A stretch of DNA of 56,795 bases from Candidatus Competibacter sp. (GTDB lineage Bacteria; Pseudomonadota; Gammaproteobacteria; Competibacterales; Competibacteraceae): the NCBI GenBank assembly GCA_029624815.1, contig JARSSH010000053.1:1-56795 (forward strand), in the 5' to 3' direction. The notes beneath the pieces were generated by a model that had not been told where the DNA came from, did no database searches, and saw only the letters and a list, made by a program, of their open reading frames with translations. This document shows positions 36,176 through 44,727 of the stretch, piece after piece; position 1 is the stretch's first letter; each line of letters starts with the position of its first letter. The position numbers and the translations under genes are program-made.

Positions 36176-37048
36176 ATGACGCACGCGGAGCATGCGCCAG
36201 ACCACTATTACGTACCCACTCAAAGCCACTGGCCGATCATTGCCACCATCAGTTTGTTCACCTTGATGCTGGGTGGGGCCACGCTGCTGAACGGGGGGAG
36301 CAGCACATTGCTGCTGACCGGGTTCGCGCTCATTTTGATCACCATGTTCGGTTGGTTCGGCACGGTGGTCCGCGAGAGCGAGAAGGGGCTTTACAGCGAC
36401 CAGATGGACCGATCCTTCCGCTGGGGAATGGGCTGGTTCATCTTTTCCGAAGTGATGTTCTTCGCAGCGTTCTTCGGCGCCCTGTTTTACGCCCGCACCT
36501 ATTCGGTGCCGTGGCTGGGAGGGGAGACCAGCCACGGCGTGCTGACCCACGGCCTGCTCTGGTCCGGCTATGAAGCGGCTTGGCCCACCAACGGTCCGAG
36601 CGACATCGGTGGATTTTTCGCACCGATGCATCCTTGGGGGTTGCCGGCCATCAATACGCTGATCCTGCTCAGCAGCGGCGCGACGCTTACCTGGGCGCAT
36701 TGGGGATTGATCGAGCAGAATCGCCCGCAGTTGCTGAAGGGGCTGGCGGCGACCGTCGCCTTGGGCGTTCTATTCCTCAGCTTGCAGGCCTACGAATACG
36801 CCCATGCTTACCATGCCCTGCATCTGACCTTGGGCAGCGGTATCTACGGATCGACCTTTTTTATGCTCACCGGATTTCACGGTTTGCATGTGACCATTGG
36901 GGCGATCATTCTGGCCGTGATGCTGTTTCGCAGCCTGGCCGGACATTTTACTCCACAACGGCATTTTGCCTTTGAAGCGGCGGCCTGGTACTGGCACTTC
37001 GTGGACGTGGTTTGGCTGGGTTTGTTTATCTTCGTCTATTGGTTGTGA
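36176..37048 (+). CDS. coxC: Cytochrome c oxidase subunit III
   Basis: A 290-residue, seven-helix subunit that stabilises the oxidase and its oxygen channel. HYYVPTQSHWPIIA at the start, FFSE-type segment WFIFSEVMFFAAFFGALFYAR (positions ~36435-36500) and GSTFFMLTGFHGLHVTIGAIIL are diagnostic, and the end reads YWHFVDVVWLGLFIFVYW. ATG 36176 follows GGGGGAG and suits the family start better than an upstream in-frame codon at 36146. Confidence 0.95.
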   Translation: MTHAEHAPDHYYVPTQSHWPIIATISLFTLMLGGATLLNGGSSTLLLTGFALILITMFGWFGTVVRESEKGLYSDQMDRSFRWGMGWFIFSEVMFFAAFFGALFYARTYSVPWLGGETSHGVLTHGLLWSGYEAAWPTNGPSDIGGFFAPMHPWGLPAINTLILLSSGATLTWAHWGLIEQNRPQLLKGLAATVALGVLFLSLQAYEYAHAYHALHLTLGSGIYGSTFFMLTGFHGLHVTIGAIILAVMLFRSLAGHFTPQRHFAFEAAAWYWHFVDVVWLGLFIFVYWL

Positions 37049-37066
37049 TCCGCCGAATGTTTTCGG

Positions 37067-37273
37067 CTACAGGCCATGCGGGGAAATGATCCCGGTGGCG
37101 TAAGCCAGCATCAGCAGGATGAACAACCCGATCGATAGCACGATCCGCACGGTCAGGGCCTTGACCGTGCGGGGGTTGCGCCGCCCCCCGTCGCGAATCA
37201 GGAAAACCAGCCCGGAACCCAGGCTGGCGAGAATCATCAGCAGGATGAGGATAACGATGATCTTGAATATCAT
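37067..37273 (-). CDS. DUF2909 family twin-helix membrane protein
   Basis: A 68-residue protein with two transmembrane helices (IFKIIVILILLMILASLGSGLVFL and ILSIGLFILLMLAYATGIISPHG) joined by a loop with RDGGRRNPRTVKALTVR, the DUF2909 pattern. It lies on the opposite strand between coxC and the SURF1 gene, the place it takes in many gammaproteobacterial oxidase loci. Function is unknown; context suggests a link with oxidase assembly. ATG 37273 begins directly at the helix. Confidence 0.82.
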   Translation of the reverse strand: MIFKIIVILILLMILASLGSGLVFLIRDGGRRNPRTVKALTVRIVLSIGLFILLMLAYATGIISPHGL

Positions 37274-37352
37274 GGATGGGGTCGGTTTTGATCGGTAAGC
37301 ATGGTGACCGGGAGTATACCCGAAACGGCGCGCATCGCCTGCTGAGAACCTG

Positions 37353-38090
37353 ATGCGGATGCGACTCGATGGGTGGTGTTTCTGTCCGGGCCGTGCGTCC
37401 ACCATCGCCGTGCTCTTAATGTTCCCCGTGTTGCTGGCGCTGGGCTGCTGGCAACTGGACCGGGGCTGGCAAAAGGCGGAGCTTCAGGACACCTTTGCCG
37501 GGCGATTTGCCCAACCACCGGTGGTTTTGGCCGAAGTCGACCCCACCGATGCCGCCAACCGCTACCTTCATGTGGTCGCCGGCGGTCGTTACGACGACGA
37601 GCATCAACTGCTGCTGGATAACCAGGTGCGCGATGGCCAGCCGGGTTACCATGTGCTGACGCCACTGCGGATGCTCGAAGGCGCCATCCTGATCGACCGT
37701 GGCTGGGTGCCGCTGGGAGAATCCCGGCAAGTGTTGCCGGATATCGGAGTGTCCGCGGACAGCATAACCATCGGCGGCTGGTTGTCGCAGCCCGTGTCCC
37801 CAGGATTACGGTTGGGCGATGCGGCTGGGGCTGACCGGCGCTGGCCGCGGGTGATACCCTATGTCGATTACCAACGCTTATCCGCAATTCTCGGGTATCC
37901 ATTGCAGCCGGCGATCGTCCTGTTGGCGCCGGAAGCCCCGGAGGGCTACTGGCGCGACTGGCGGCCCCGGTTCGGTGGTTTTGGACCAGAGCGTCATCGT
38001 GGCTATGCCGTACAATGGTTTGCCTTGGCTGCGGCCTTGATCGTCCTTTACGTTTTCGCTGGCGCGCGCCGCTTGCCGCGTTCGGAATGA
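37353..38090 (+). CDS. SURF1 family protein
   Basis: A 245-residue inner-membrane protein with a transmembrane helix at each end. The N-terminal FPVLLALGCWQLDRGWQKAEL and the central LLLDNQVRDGQPGYHVLTPLR plus ILIDRGWVPLG are SURF1/Shy1 signatures; the C-terminal GYAVQWFALAAALIVLYVF helix is typical. SURF1 proteins help insert heme a into subunit I. It starts about 80 bases after the divergent DUF2909 gene and is the first gene of a second oxidase assembly set (SURF1, a Sco-like gene, ctaA, ctaB). Confidence 0.92.
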   Translation: MRMRLDGWCFCPGRASTIAVLLMFPVLLALGCWQLDRGWQKAELQDTFAGRFAQPPVVLAEVDPTDAANRYLHVVAGGRYDDEHQLLLDNQVRDGQPGYHVLTPLRMLEGAILIDRGWVPLGESRQVLPDIGVSADSITIGGWLSQPVSPGLRLGDAAGADRRWPRVIPYVDYQRLSAILGYPLQPAIVLLAPEAPEGYWRDWRPRFGGFGPERHRGYAVQWFALAAALIVLYVFAGARRLPRSE

Positions 38091-38099
38091 GTTCTTTAG

Positions 38100-38723
38100 A
38101 TGAGCGTCGATTCGATTTCAGTCAATCTCCCTGCAATTCCGATATCCTGGCGGCGGCGATTGTTCCTGCTGTTGATCGTTGCCTGTTTTGCGGCGCCGCT
38201 GATGGCCGCTTGGTTGCTGGTCGACCGTTGGCGGCCCGCGGGTTCCGTCCAGCACGGCGAATTGCTGGTTCCGGCGCGTCCCCTGGACTTGCGGTTTGAT
38301 CTGGCGGAGAAGAGTCGGGTCGACCATGCGGCATTGCGTGGGCGCTGGGTTCTGATCTATCCCGGTTCGGCCGGGCAATGCGATTCGCGCTGCCAAACCG
38401 CCCTGTACGACATGCGGCAAGTACGGTTGGCGTTGGGTAAGGACATGGGTCGGGTAGTCACCCTGCTGCTGTTGGATGAAATGCCCGAGGATAAATTACG
38501 CCAGTGGTTGGTCGCCGAACACGCTGCCATGTTGCTAGGATCGGCAAACGCCAAGACCCGAAATTCGTTGCCCGAAGCTTTCGGCCAGCCGGGGCTGTCC
38601 GGCGATTGGGTCTATTTACTGGATCCCTTGGGCAATTTGCTGATGCGTTACCCGGTCACGGTCGATCCGAGCGATATGCTCAAGGATCTGAGACGGTTGC
38701 TGCGCTTGTCCAAGATTGGGTGA
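38100..38723 (+). CDS. Sco-like/thioredoxin-fold membrane protein of the oxidase operon
   Basis: A 207-residue protein anchored by one helix (~20-42). The C-terminal part has a thioredoxin-like pattern: GRWVLIYPGSAGQCDSRCQTALYDMRQ (positions ~38339-38420) with a CxxxC pair near residues 95-99, and later WVYLLDPLGNLLMRYPVTVDP. Sco proteins use CxxxCP with a distal His to carry copper; here the Pro is missing (CQT) and no clear equivalent His is seen. Proteins like this sit between SURF1 and ctaA in related operons. A redox or copper role in CuA assembly is inferred. Confidence 0.75.
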   Translation: MSVDSISVNLPAIPISWRRRLFLLLIVACFAAPLMAAWLLVDRWRPAGSVQHGELLVPARPLDLRFDLAEKSRVDHAALRGRWVLIYPGSAGQCDSRCQTALYDMRQVRLALGKDMGRVVTLLLLDEMPEDKLRQWLVAEHAAMLLGSANAKTRNSLPEAFGQPGLSGDWVYLLDPLGNLLMRYPVTVDPSDMLKDLRRLLRLSKIG

Positions 38724-38727
38724 CACC

Positions 38728-39738
38728 ATGCGGTCAATGACTTTCCTTCGTTTGGCTTGGGTCGCGTTGGCGCTGACCTTCGTGGTGGTGGTGCTCGGTG
38801 CCTATGTGCGGTTGTCGGATGCCGGTCTGGGCTGCCCGGACTGGCCCGGTTGCTACGGGCGCCTGGATGTGCCGGACAACGTCGAGCAGATCGCCGCGGC
38901 TAACGCGATTTACCCTCATCGGCCGGTGGAGCCTGATAAGGCGTGGAAGGAAATGATCCACCGTTATTTCGCCGGCACCCTGGGGTTGGCGATTCTGGCA
39001 TTGGCGATTCTGGCGTGGCGTCGGCGGCGTGAACCAGGCCAGCCGGTCGTGCTGCCGCTGACCTTGCTGGGGTTGGTCGTCTTCCAGGCGCTGCTCGGAA
39101 TGTGGACGGTGACTTGGCAGTTGAAGCCGGTGGTGGTGATGGCGCACCTGCTGGGTGGCCTGACCATGCTAAGCCTGCTGGCTTGGCTGGTTTTACGGCA
39201 GGGTCGTTACGGAACCAGGAACCCGCTGGTTGTCGGCGATCGGGCGCTGCGGGGTTTTGCCGTGCTGGGATTGTTGCTGCTGGTGGGTCAGATCGCGCTG
39301 GGGGGTTGGACGAGCGCCAACTATGCCGCGCTGGCCTGTCCGGATTTTCCGACCTGTCAGGCCCACTGGTGGCCACCACTGGATTTCCGAGAGGCGTTCA
39401 CCTTGTGGCGAGGGCTAGGGATTTCCTACGAAGGCGGCGTGCTGGGCAACGATGCCCGGGTGACCATTCACATGATGCACCGCTTGGGCGCCTTGGCGGT
39501 GCTGCTTTATCTCGGCTGGCTGGTCTGGCGGCTGCGGGTTCCAACCCGGAGTCGAAACTTGTGGGTGGTCGGTCTGGCGATCGCCGTTTTGCTCTGCATC
39601 CAACTCGGCCTCGGCATCGCCAATGTGTTGATGCGGCTCCCGCTGCCGGTGGCGGTTGCACACAACGGCGGAGCGGCGCTGCTGCTGCTGGCGTTGGTGA
39701 CGCTCAATCATTTGCTCCGGCCGGAAGCCGCGCCGTAA
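38728..39738 (+). CDS. ctaA: Heme A synthase (COX15/CtaA)
   Basis: A 336-residue, eight-helix membrane enzyme that oxidises the methyl group of heme O to form heme [22 protein letters not shown] near the start with a cysteine pair, EMIHRYFAG with a heme-ligand His, [27 protein letters not shown] and [10 protein letters not shown] are characteristic. ATG 38728 is taken as start; an upstream TTG would overlap the preceding gene. Its stop overlaps the start of ctaB, so the two heme A steps are coupled. Confidence 0.94.
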   Translation: MRSMTFLRLAWVALALTFVVVVLGAYVRLSDAGLGCPDWPGCYGRLDVPDNVEQIAAANAIYPHRPVEPDKAWKEMIHRYFAGTLGLAILALAILAWRRRREPGQPVVLPLTLLGLVVFQALLGMWTVTWQLKPVVVMAHLLGGLTMLSLLAWLVLRQGRYGTRNPLVVGDRALRGFAVLGLLLLVGQIALGGWTSANYAALACPDFPTCQAHWWPPLDFREAFTLWRGLGISYEGGVLGNDARVTIHMMHRLGALAVLLYLGWLVWRLRVPTRSRNLWVVGLAIAVLLCIQLGLGIANVLMRLPLPVAVAHNGGAALLLLALVTLNHLLRPEAAP

Positions 39739-40652
39739 TGTCCACCTCCATTCAAGCCCTGCGCGCCGGCTTGCGTCGTCATGGGCGCGATTATCTGGAA
39801 CTCACCAAGCCCAGGGTGGTCGCCCTGATCACCTTTACCGCAATGGTCGGCATGCTGTTGGCGACCCCGGCGATGGTGCCGTGGCCGATCCTGCTGTTCG
39901 GATCGACCGGCATCGCGTTGATGGCGGGGTCGGCCGCCGCCATCAACCATCTGGTGGACCGGCGGGTGGACGCCATCATGGCGCGAACCTGTCGCCGGCC
40001 CTTACCGAGCGGCCAGTTGGAGGCGTGGCAGGTGTCGAGCTTTGCCTTGGCCATCGGCGCGCTGGGTCTGGTGCTGCTACTGGCGTTCACCAACCCACTG
40101 ACGGCGGTGCTGACTTTCGTTTCGTTGATCGGCTACGCGGTGATTTACACCCTGTTCCTCAAACGGGCGACGCCGCAGAATATCGTGATCGGCGGCGCGG
40201 CCGGCGCGGCCCCGCCGCTGCTCGGCTGGACGGCGGTGACCGGTCAGGTCGATTCGGGCGCTTTGCTGCTATTTTTGATCATCTACGTCTGGACCCCGCC
40301 GCATTTCTGGGCGCTGGCGATCCATCGCCGCCGCGATTATGCCGACGCCGATATTCCCATGTTGCCGGTGACGCACGGCGCTGCTTTCACCCGGCTGCAC
40401 ATCTTGCTGTACACTATCCTGTTGTTTCTGGTTACCTTGCTGCCCTTCCTAACCGGCATGAGCGGCTGGATTTACCTGATCGGCGCTGTCCTGCTGGGTA
40501 TCCGCTTTCTCGGTTATGCAACCCGCTTGTTCGCGACCGGTGATGATCGGTTCGCCTTGCCGACATTTGGATTTTCCATCGTTTATCTGTTCGGGCTGTT
40601 CGCCGCGCTGATGGTGGATCACTACTCCTCCCGCGTGCTCGAGTGGTTCTAG
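39738..40652 (+). CDS. ctaB: Protoheme IX farnesyltransferase (heme O synthase)
   Basis: A 304-residue UbiA-family prenyltransferase that adds a farnesyl group to heme B, giving heme O for CtaA. Early [20 protein letters not shown], the aspartate-rich substrate site [25 protein letters not shown] (positions ~39939-40012), and the second site [27 protein letters not shown] are diagnostic. ATG 39738 shares a base with the ctaA stop codon. Last gene of the aa3 oxidase unit. Confidence 0.96.
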   Translation: MSTSIQALRAGLRRHGRDYLELTKPRVVALITFTAMVGMLLATPAMVPWPILLFGSTGIALMAGSAAAINHLVDRRVDAIMARTCRRPLPSGQLEAWQVSSFALAIGALGLVLLLAFTNPLTAVLTFVSLIGYAVIYTLFLKRATPQNIVIGGAAGAAPPLLGWTAVTGQVDSGALLLFLIIYVWTPPHFWALAIHRRRDYADADIPMLPVTHGAAFTRLHILLYTILLFLVTLLPFLTGMSGWIYLIGAVLLGIRFLGYATRLFATGDDRFALPTFGFSIVYLFGLFAALMVDHYSSRVLEWF

Positions 40653-40725
40653 CGCCGAAACAAGTCGCTGGCGCAAAGCCGGGGCGCCAAGGGCGGTTAT
40701 TTTTCACGATATTAGCTAGCGCCGA

Positions 40726-40755
40726 TTGAATAAACCCTTTTGTTATTAGTAGAAT
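40726..40755 (+). promoter_or_regulatory. Probable sigma-70 promoter of the ccoNOQP operon
   Basis: TTGAAT (40726-40731), 18-base spacer, TAGAAT (40750-40755), about 100 bases before the ccoN start. No FNR/ANR box matching TTGAT-N4-ATCAA was found in this gap, though low-oxygen control would be expected for cbb3 oxidases. Confidence 0.5.
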
Positions 40756-40856
40756 AGGCCGCCGTCCAGACCCATCGGACCCGCTTTCCAACAACGATAA
40801 GCATCGGAAAAAAACCGAAAAGCTTCTAACTTATGGCTTGCTCAGGAGACTTGGAT

Positions 40857-42305
40857 ATGGCCCAAAGCTCAGCATTGCCGGTCGAGCAATATAACTACGA
40901 CATCGTTCGCAAGTTCACCATCGTGGCCATGGTGTTTGCGGTGCTCGGCATGACCGTCGGCGTTTTCATCGCCTGCGAACTGGCCTGGCCCTTCCTCAAT
41001 TTCGATGTTCCCGCCCTGACGTTTGGCCGGTTGCGTCCGGTTCACACCACCCTGGTGATCTTCGGTTTCGGCGGCAGCGCGCTGTTTGCCACCTCCTATT
41101 ATGTGGTCCAGCGGACGTCCCAGGCGCGGCTGGCCTTCCCCTGGCTGGCCGAGTTCACTTTCTGGGGCTGGACCGGCGGCGTGGCGCTGGGCGCGCTGAC
41201 CTACATGCTGGGCATCACGCAGGGTCGTGAATACGCGGAATTCGAATGGCCGCTGGACATCGCCATCACCCTGGTTTGGGTGTCCTACTTCGCGGTTTAT
41301 GTGGAAACCCTGCGCCGTCGCAGCCAGCCGCATATCTACGTGGCCAACTGGTTCTATCTCGCGTTCATTCTGGCCGTCGCCCTGCTGCACATCTTCAACA
41401 ACCTGGCGGTGCCGGTCAGCCTGACCAAGTCCTACAGTCTGTTCGCCGGCGTGCAGGACGCCATGACTCAGTGGTGGTACGGCCACAACGCGGTGGGCTT
41501 TTTCCTGACGGCGGCCTTCCTCGGCATGATGTACTACTTCGTGCCCAAGCAGGCTGGCCGGCCGGTCTATTCCTACCGCTTGTCGATCATCCACTTCTGG
41601 GCGCTGATTTTCCTGTACATGTGGGCCGGTGGCCACCACCTGCACTGGACCTCGCTGCCCGACTGGGTTTCGACTCTGTCGGCCACTTTCTCCGTGCTGC
41701 TGTTGATGCCGTCCTGGGGCGGCATGATCAACGGCATCATGACCCTGTCGGGCGCTTGGGACAAACTGCGTTCCGACCCGATCATGCTGTTTTTGATTAC
41801 CTCGCTATCGTTTTACGGCATGTCCACCTTCGAAGGTCCGCTGATGTCCTTGAAGAGCGTCAATGCCCTGTCGCACTACACCGACTGGACCATCGGCCAT
41901 GTGCATTCCGGCGCGCTGGGCTGGGTGGCGCTGGTCAGTTTCGGCGCCTTCTATCACCTGATTCCCCGACTGTGGGGCGCCAAGCTGTATAGCCAGGCCC
42001 TGGTTTATGTCCACTTCTGGCTCGCCACCATCGGCATCGTGCTGTACATCACCTCGATGTGGGTCGCCGGCATCGGACAGGGTCTGATGTTGCGCAGCTT
42101 CGACGACTACGGCAATCTGGCCTACACCTTCATCGAGACGGTCGAATTCATGCACACCCCGTATATCTGGCGGGCCTTGGGCGGCGCGTTTTTCGTCGCC
42201 GGCGTGCTAGTCATGGTCTACAACATGGTCATGACCCTGCGGACCGCCCGGCGTGAGCAGGCGGCCATCGAGGCCAAGCTGGCCGCGAAAATGGCGAAAG
42301 CCTGA
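40857..42305 (+). CDS. ccoN: cbb3-type cytochrome c oxidase subunit I
   Basis: A 482-residue, twelve-helix catalytic subunit of the high-affinity cbb3 oxidase with heme b and the heme b3-CuB centre. Visible are [44 protein letters not shown] (CuB His and the crosslinked Tyr region), [14 protein letters not shown] and [20 protein letters not shown] 40857 after AGGAG is preferred to an ATG 24 bases upstream. First gene of the ccoNOQP unit. Confidence 0.97.
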   Translation: MAQSSALPVEQYNYDIVRKFTIVAMVFAVLGMTVGVFIACELAWPFLNFDVPALTFGRLRPVHTTLVIFGFGGSALFATSYYVVQRTSQARLAFPWLAEFTFWGWTGGVALGALTYMLGITQGREYAEFEWPLDIAITLVWVSYFAVYVETLRRRSQPHIYVANWFYLAFILAVALLHIFNNLAVPVSLTKSYSLFAGVQDAMTQWWYGHNAVGFFLTAAFLGMMYYFVPKQAGRPVYSYRLSIIHFWALIFLYMWAGGHHLHWTSLPDWVSTLSATFSVLLLMPSWGGMINGIMTLSGAWDKLRSDPIMLFLITSLSFYGMSTFEGPLMSLKSVNALSHYTDWTIGHVHSGALGWVALVSFGAFYHLIPRLWGAKLYSQALVYVHFWLATIGIVLYITSMWVAGIGQGLMLRSFDDYGNLAYTFIETVEFMHTPYIWRALGGAFFVAGVLVMVYNMVMTLRTARREQAAIEAKLAAKMAKA

Positions 42306-42331
42306 GCGGACGATAGCGGAGATAATCAGCG

Positions 42332-43066
42332 ATGCGACATGAACATATCGAAACCAATTCCGGCCTGATGATCGTGCTAATCCTGCTGGTGATCAGCATC
42401 GGCGGCCTAGTGGAAATCGTCCCGCTGTTCTACATCAATGAGACGATCGAGAAAGTGGACGGGGTGCGTCCCTACACCCCCCTGGAGATGCGTGGCCGCG
42501 ATATCTACGTTCGCGAGGGCTGCTATCTGTGTCATTCCCAACAGATCCGCCCATTCCGCGACGAGTGGCTGCGCTACGGCCATTATTCGCTGGCGGCGGA
42601 ATCACAATACGATCATCCATTCCAGTGGGGTTCCAAGCGTACCGGTCCCGACTTGGCGCGGGTGGGCGGCAAGTATTCCAACCAGTGGCATGTGCAGCAC
42701 ATGAAGGCGCCGCGCTCGGTGGTGCCGCAATCCATCATGCCCAACTATCCATGGCTGCTTGAGAGCGATCTGGACTATTCCGACCTGGCCGGTCGGATGG
42801 GCGCTTTGCGGGCGACTGGGGTTCCCTATTCGCTTACCCAGCAGGAATACGACGCGAATGTCGGCAGGTTTGGCAAGGTGGTCGCCGACCAGTTGGATAT
42901 CAGCCAAGCGCAGGACAGTCTGCTGAAACAGGCGCGCGAGAAGGACTTCGACGGTATTCCCGATCGGATCACCGAGATGGAGGCGCTGGTCGCATACCTG
43001 CAAGCATTGGGCGCCATGGTGGATTTCGCCAAGTACGACGAAGGCTACTTCACCACGTTCCGCTAA
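42332..43066 (+). CDS. ccoO: cbb3-type cytochrome c oxidase subunit II (monoheme)
   Basis: A 244-residue membrane-anchored cytochrome c. One helix at the N-terminus ([22 protein letters not shown]) is followed by a periplasmic domain with the heme c site [16 protein letters not shown] near residue 64. The segment [25 protein letters not shown] and the axial Met region SIMPNYPWL are typical of CcoO. It receives electrons from CcoP and passes them to CcoN. Confidence 0.97.
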   Translation: MRHEHIETNSGLMIVLILLVISIGGLVEIVPLFYINETIEKVDGVRPYTPLEMRGRDIYVREGCYLCHSQQIRPFRDEWLRYGHYSLAAESQYDHPFQWGSKRTGPDLARVGGKYSNQWHVQHMKAPRSVVPQSIMPNYPWLLESDLDYSDLAGRMGALRATGVPYSLTQQEYDANVGRFGKVVADQLDISQAQDSLLKQAREKDFDGIPDRITEMEALVAYLQALGAMVDFAKYDEGYFTTFR

Positions 43067-43116
43067 CGATCTAAACCGTGCCCTCTCCCAAGGGGGCCGG
43101 ATGGAGCCTCCGCCCG

Positions 43117-43371
43117 ATGTTCGACTGGCTGATGTGGTTCACTCACATGGAGAATTCCAAGCCACTGGCGCTGGTGCTGTTTTTCGTGGCCTTTTGCGGC
43201 ATCCTGATTTATGTCTTCACGGGCAAGCAGCGCGCCAAACGACTGGAGTCCTATAAATACATGCCGTTTGACGAGGAAGAACCCCAGCAATCCGAACATC
43301 GCGATTTCGCCCGTGGCTTGCCGCGGGCGCGGATTGAAACCCAATCCCGTAAGGTGATGGACAATGAGTGA
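43117..43371 (+). CDS. ccoQ: cbb3-type cytochrome oxidase subunit CcoQ
   Basis: An 84-residue single-helix protein (FDWLMWFTHMENSKPLALVLFFVAFCGILIYVF, positions ~43120-43220) with an acidic/basic tail. CcoQ stabilises the link between CcoP and the core complex. ATG 43117 is chosen; an in-frame GTG at 43078 would add 13 poorly conserved residues. It overlaps ccoP by eight bases. Confidence 0.88.
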   Translation: MFDWLMWFTHMENSKPLALVLFFVAFCGILIYVFTGKQRAKRLESYKYMPFDEEEPQQSEHRDFARGLPRARIETQSRKVMDNE

Positions 43372-44320
43372 CAACACCCCCAATGTACAACAACAATCCA
43401 GCGCGGTGCAGACAACTGGCCATGCCTGGGACGGCGATTTGCAAGAATATAACAACCCGTTGCCCCGCTGGTGGTTATGGTCTTTTTACGCAACCGCGGT
43501 GTTTTCGGTTCTGTATTGGTTCATCTATCCATCCTGGCCGGTGGGAGACACCTGGATCAAGGGTTTCGGTACCGTGAATTACACCGTGACCGACCAGGCG
43601 AGCGGCAAGGAAGAAGAGCGCGAGTATCGCTGGAACACCCGCACCCTGTTGCTGGAGGATTTGGGTGCCGCCACCAACGACCCGCAGCGCAAGGACATGC
43701 TGGCGAAAGTGCAGGCAGCCAGCTACGACCAAATCGTCAAGGATCCCAAAATGATGGAGTTCGTTCGCTCGGTCGGCAGGGGATTGTTCGGCGATAACTG
43801 CGCGGCTTGCCACGGCCGCGGCGGCCAGGGCGTGGTGGGCCTGTATCCGAATCTGACCGACGACGACTGGCTGTGGGGCGGCGGCATGGACAGTATCCAC
43901 GAGACCCTGGTGCAGGGCCGCAGCGGATTCATGCCCGCGTTTGGAGCGGTGCTCAAGCCCGATCAACTGGACGATGTGGCCGAGTACGTGCTGACTCTGT
44001 CGAACGAGGCCCAGCCAAACGAGGCTTCCGAGCGCGGTAAAGCGATTTTTCAGGGTCAGGTCGGCGGCTGCGCCTACTGCCATGGCGCCGATGCCAAGGG
44101 GCTCCCGTCGCAGGGCGCGGCCAATCTGACCGACAAGATCTGGGCCATCGCCGATGTTTCGGCCCAAAAATCCGTGCAGGATAAAAAGGCGGCAATTAAG
44201 GATTTCGTCGCCAAGGGTGTGAATAATACGCGGGTGATGCCGGGTTGGCGGGATCGCCTGTCACCGACCGATATTAAACTGCTGGCGGTTTACGTGCATC
44301 AGTTGGGCGGCGCCCAGTAA
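43364..44320 (+). CDS. ccoP: cbb3-type cytochrome c oxidase subunit III (diheme)
   Basis: A 318-residue membrane-anchored cytochrome with two heme c sites: CAACHGRGGQG near residue 146 and CAYCHGADAKG near 236. The early YNNPLPRWWLWSFYATAVFSVLYWFIYP (positions ~43445-43530) with the characteristic Asn-Pro-Leu-Pro and a single helix, and later LYPNLTDDDWLWGGG and FMPAFGAVL (axial Met), follow the family. It is the electron entry subunit. Followed by a GC-rich hairpin and repeats before ccoG. Confidence 0.97.
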   Translation: MSDNTPNVQQQSSAVQTTGHAWDGDLQEYNNPLPRWWLWSFYATAVFSVLYWFIYPSWPVGDTWIKGFGTVNYTVTDQASGKEEEREYRWNTRTLLLEDLGAATNDPQRKDMLAKVQAASYDQIVKDPKMMEFVRSVGRGLFGDNCAACHGRGGQGVVGLYPNLTDDDWLWGGGMDSIHETLVQGRSGFMPAFGAVLKPDQLDDVAEYVLTLSNEAQPNEASERGKAIFQGQVGGCAYCHGADAKGLPSQGAANLTDKIWAIADVSAQKSVQDKKAAIKDFVAKGVNNTRVMPGWRDRLSPTDIKLLAVYVHQLGGAQ

Positions 44321-44358
44321 GGCATCGCACCGGATAACGCACCGGTTTGTCGAAGCTC

Positions 44359-44381
44359 ACCCCCCGCGCCGGGGGGTGAAG
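44359..44381 (+). terminator. GC-rich hairpin after ccoP
   Basis: Inverted repeat CACCCCCC-GCGC-GGGGGGTG 39 bases after the ccoP stop. No T run follows, so it may be a pause or transcript-stabilising structure. Confidence 0.45.
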
Positions 44382-44410
44382 CGTTTATGGCCCTGTCCGT
44401 TGCACACAAG

Positions 44411-44530
44411 TCTCCCTCCCCCCATTGCGGGGGCGGGGTGGGGGTTGCCCGATTCTCGGGTCGCGAATTCGGGGGGTTGCGATTGAGCCTAACCTCCCTC
44501 TCTCGCCCTCCCCCGCAATGGGGAGGGGGT
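44411..44530. repeat. Intergenic inverted repeat rich in C/G runs
   Basis: Two arms with a shared exact 14-base core CCCCATTGCGGGGG (44420-44433) and its complement (44510-44523), with further partial pairing outside. The arms are ~80 bases apart and contain no ORF. This looks like a dispersed intergenic palindromic repeat; copy number elsewhere is unknown. Confidence 0.65.
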
Positions 44531-44571
44531 TTCTCGTTTTTAATTCCAAAAATCATGATCTTATAGATATG

Positions 44572-44577
44572 TATAAT
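44572..44577 (+). promoter_or_regulatory. Candidate -10 element before ccoG copy 1
   Basis: Perfect TATAAT in an AT-rich patch 150 bases before ccoG copy 1, with no good -35 sequence. Confidence 0.35.
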
Positions 44578-44727
44578 GGACGGGTTCATGACCCCGGTTT
44601 TTTGTCGGCATCCCGATTTTTCGTATACCGTCGCGGCCCAGCATTTTTGATGGATCGCAATGACGCCGGACTTTAGAAGCGGTCAACATTATTGTCTGCG
44701 CCGTTTCAACCGTTAGTTGGGTGGACC

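Noticed and set aside
40653..40856. FNR/ANR box before ccoN
   Set aside because: No match to TTGAT-N4-ATCAA with acceptable mismatches could be found.
44411..44530. Interpretation of the inverted repeat as a MITE
   Set aside because: No target-site duplication or terminal repeat typical of a transposon could be seen, so it is listed only as a repeat.
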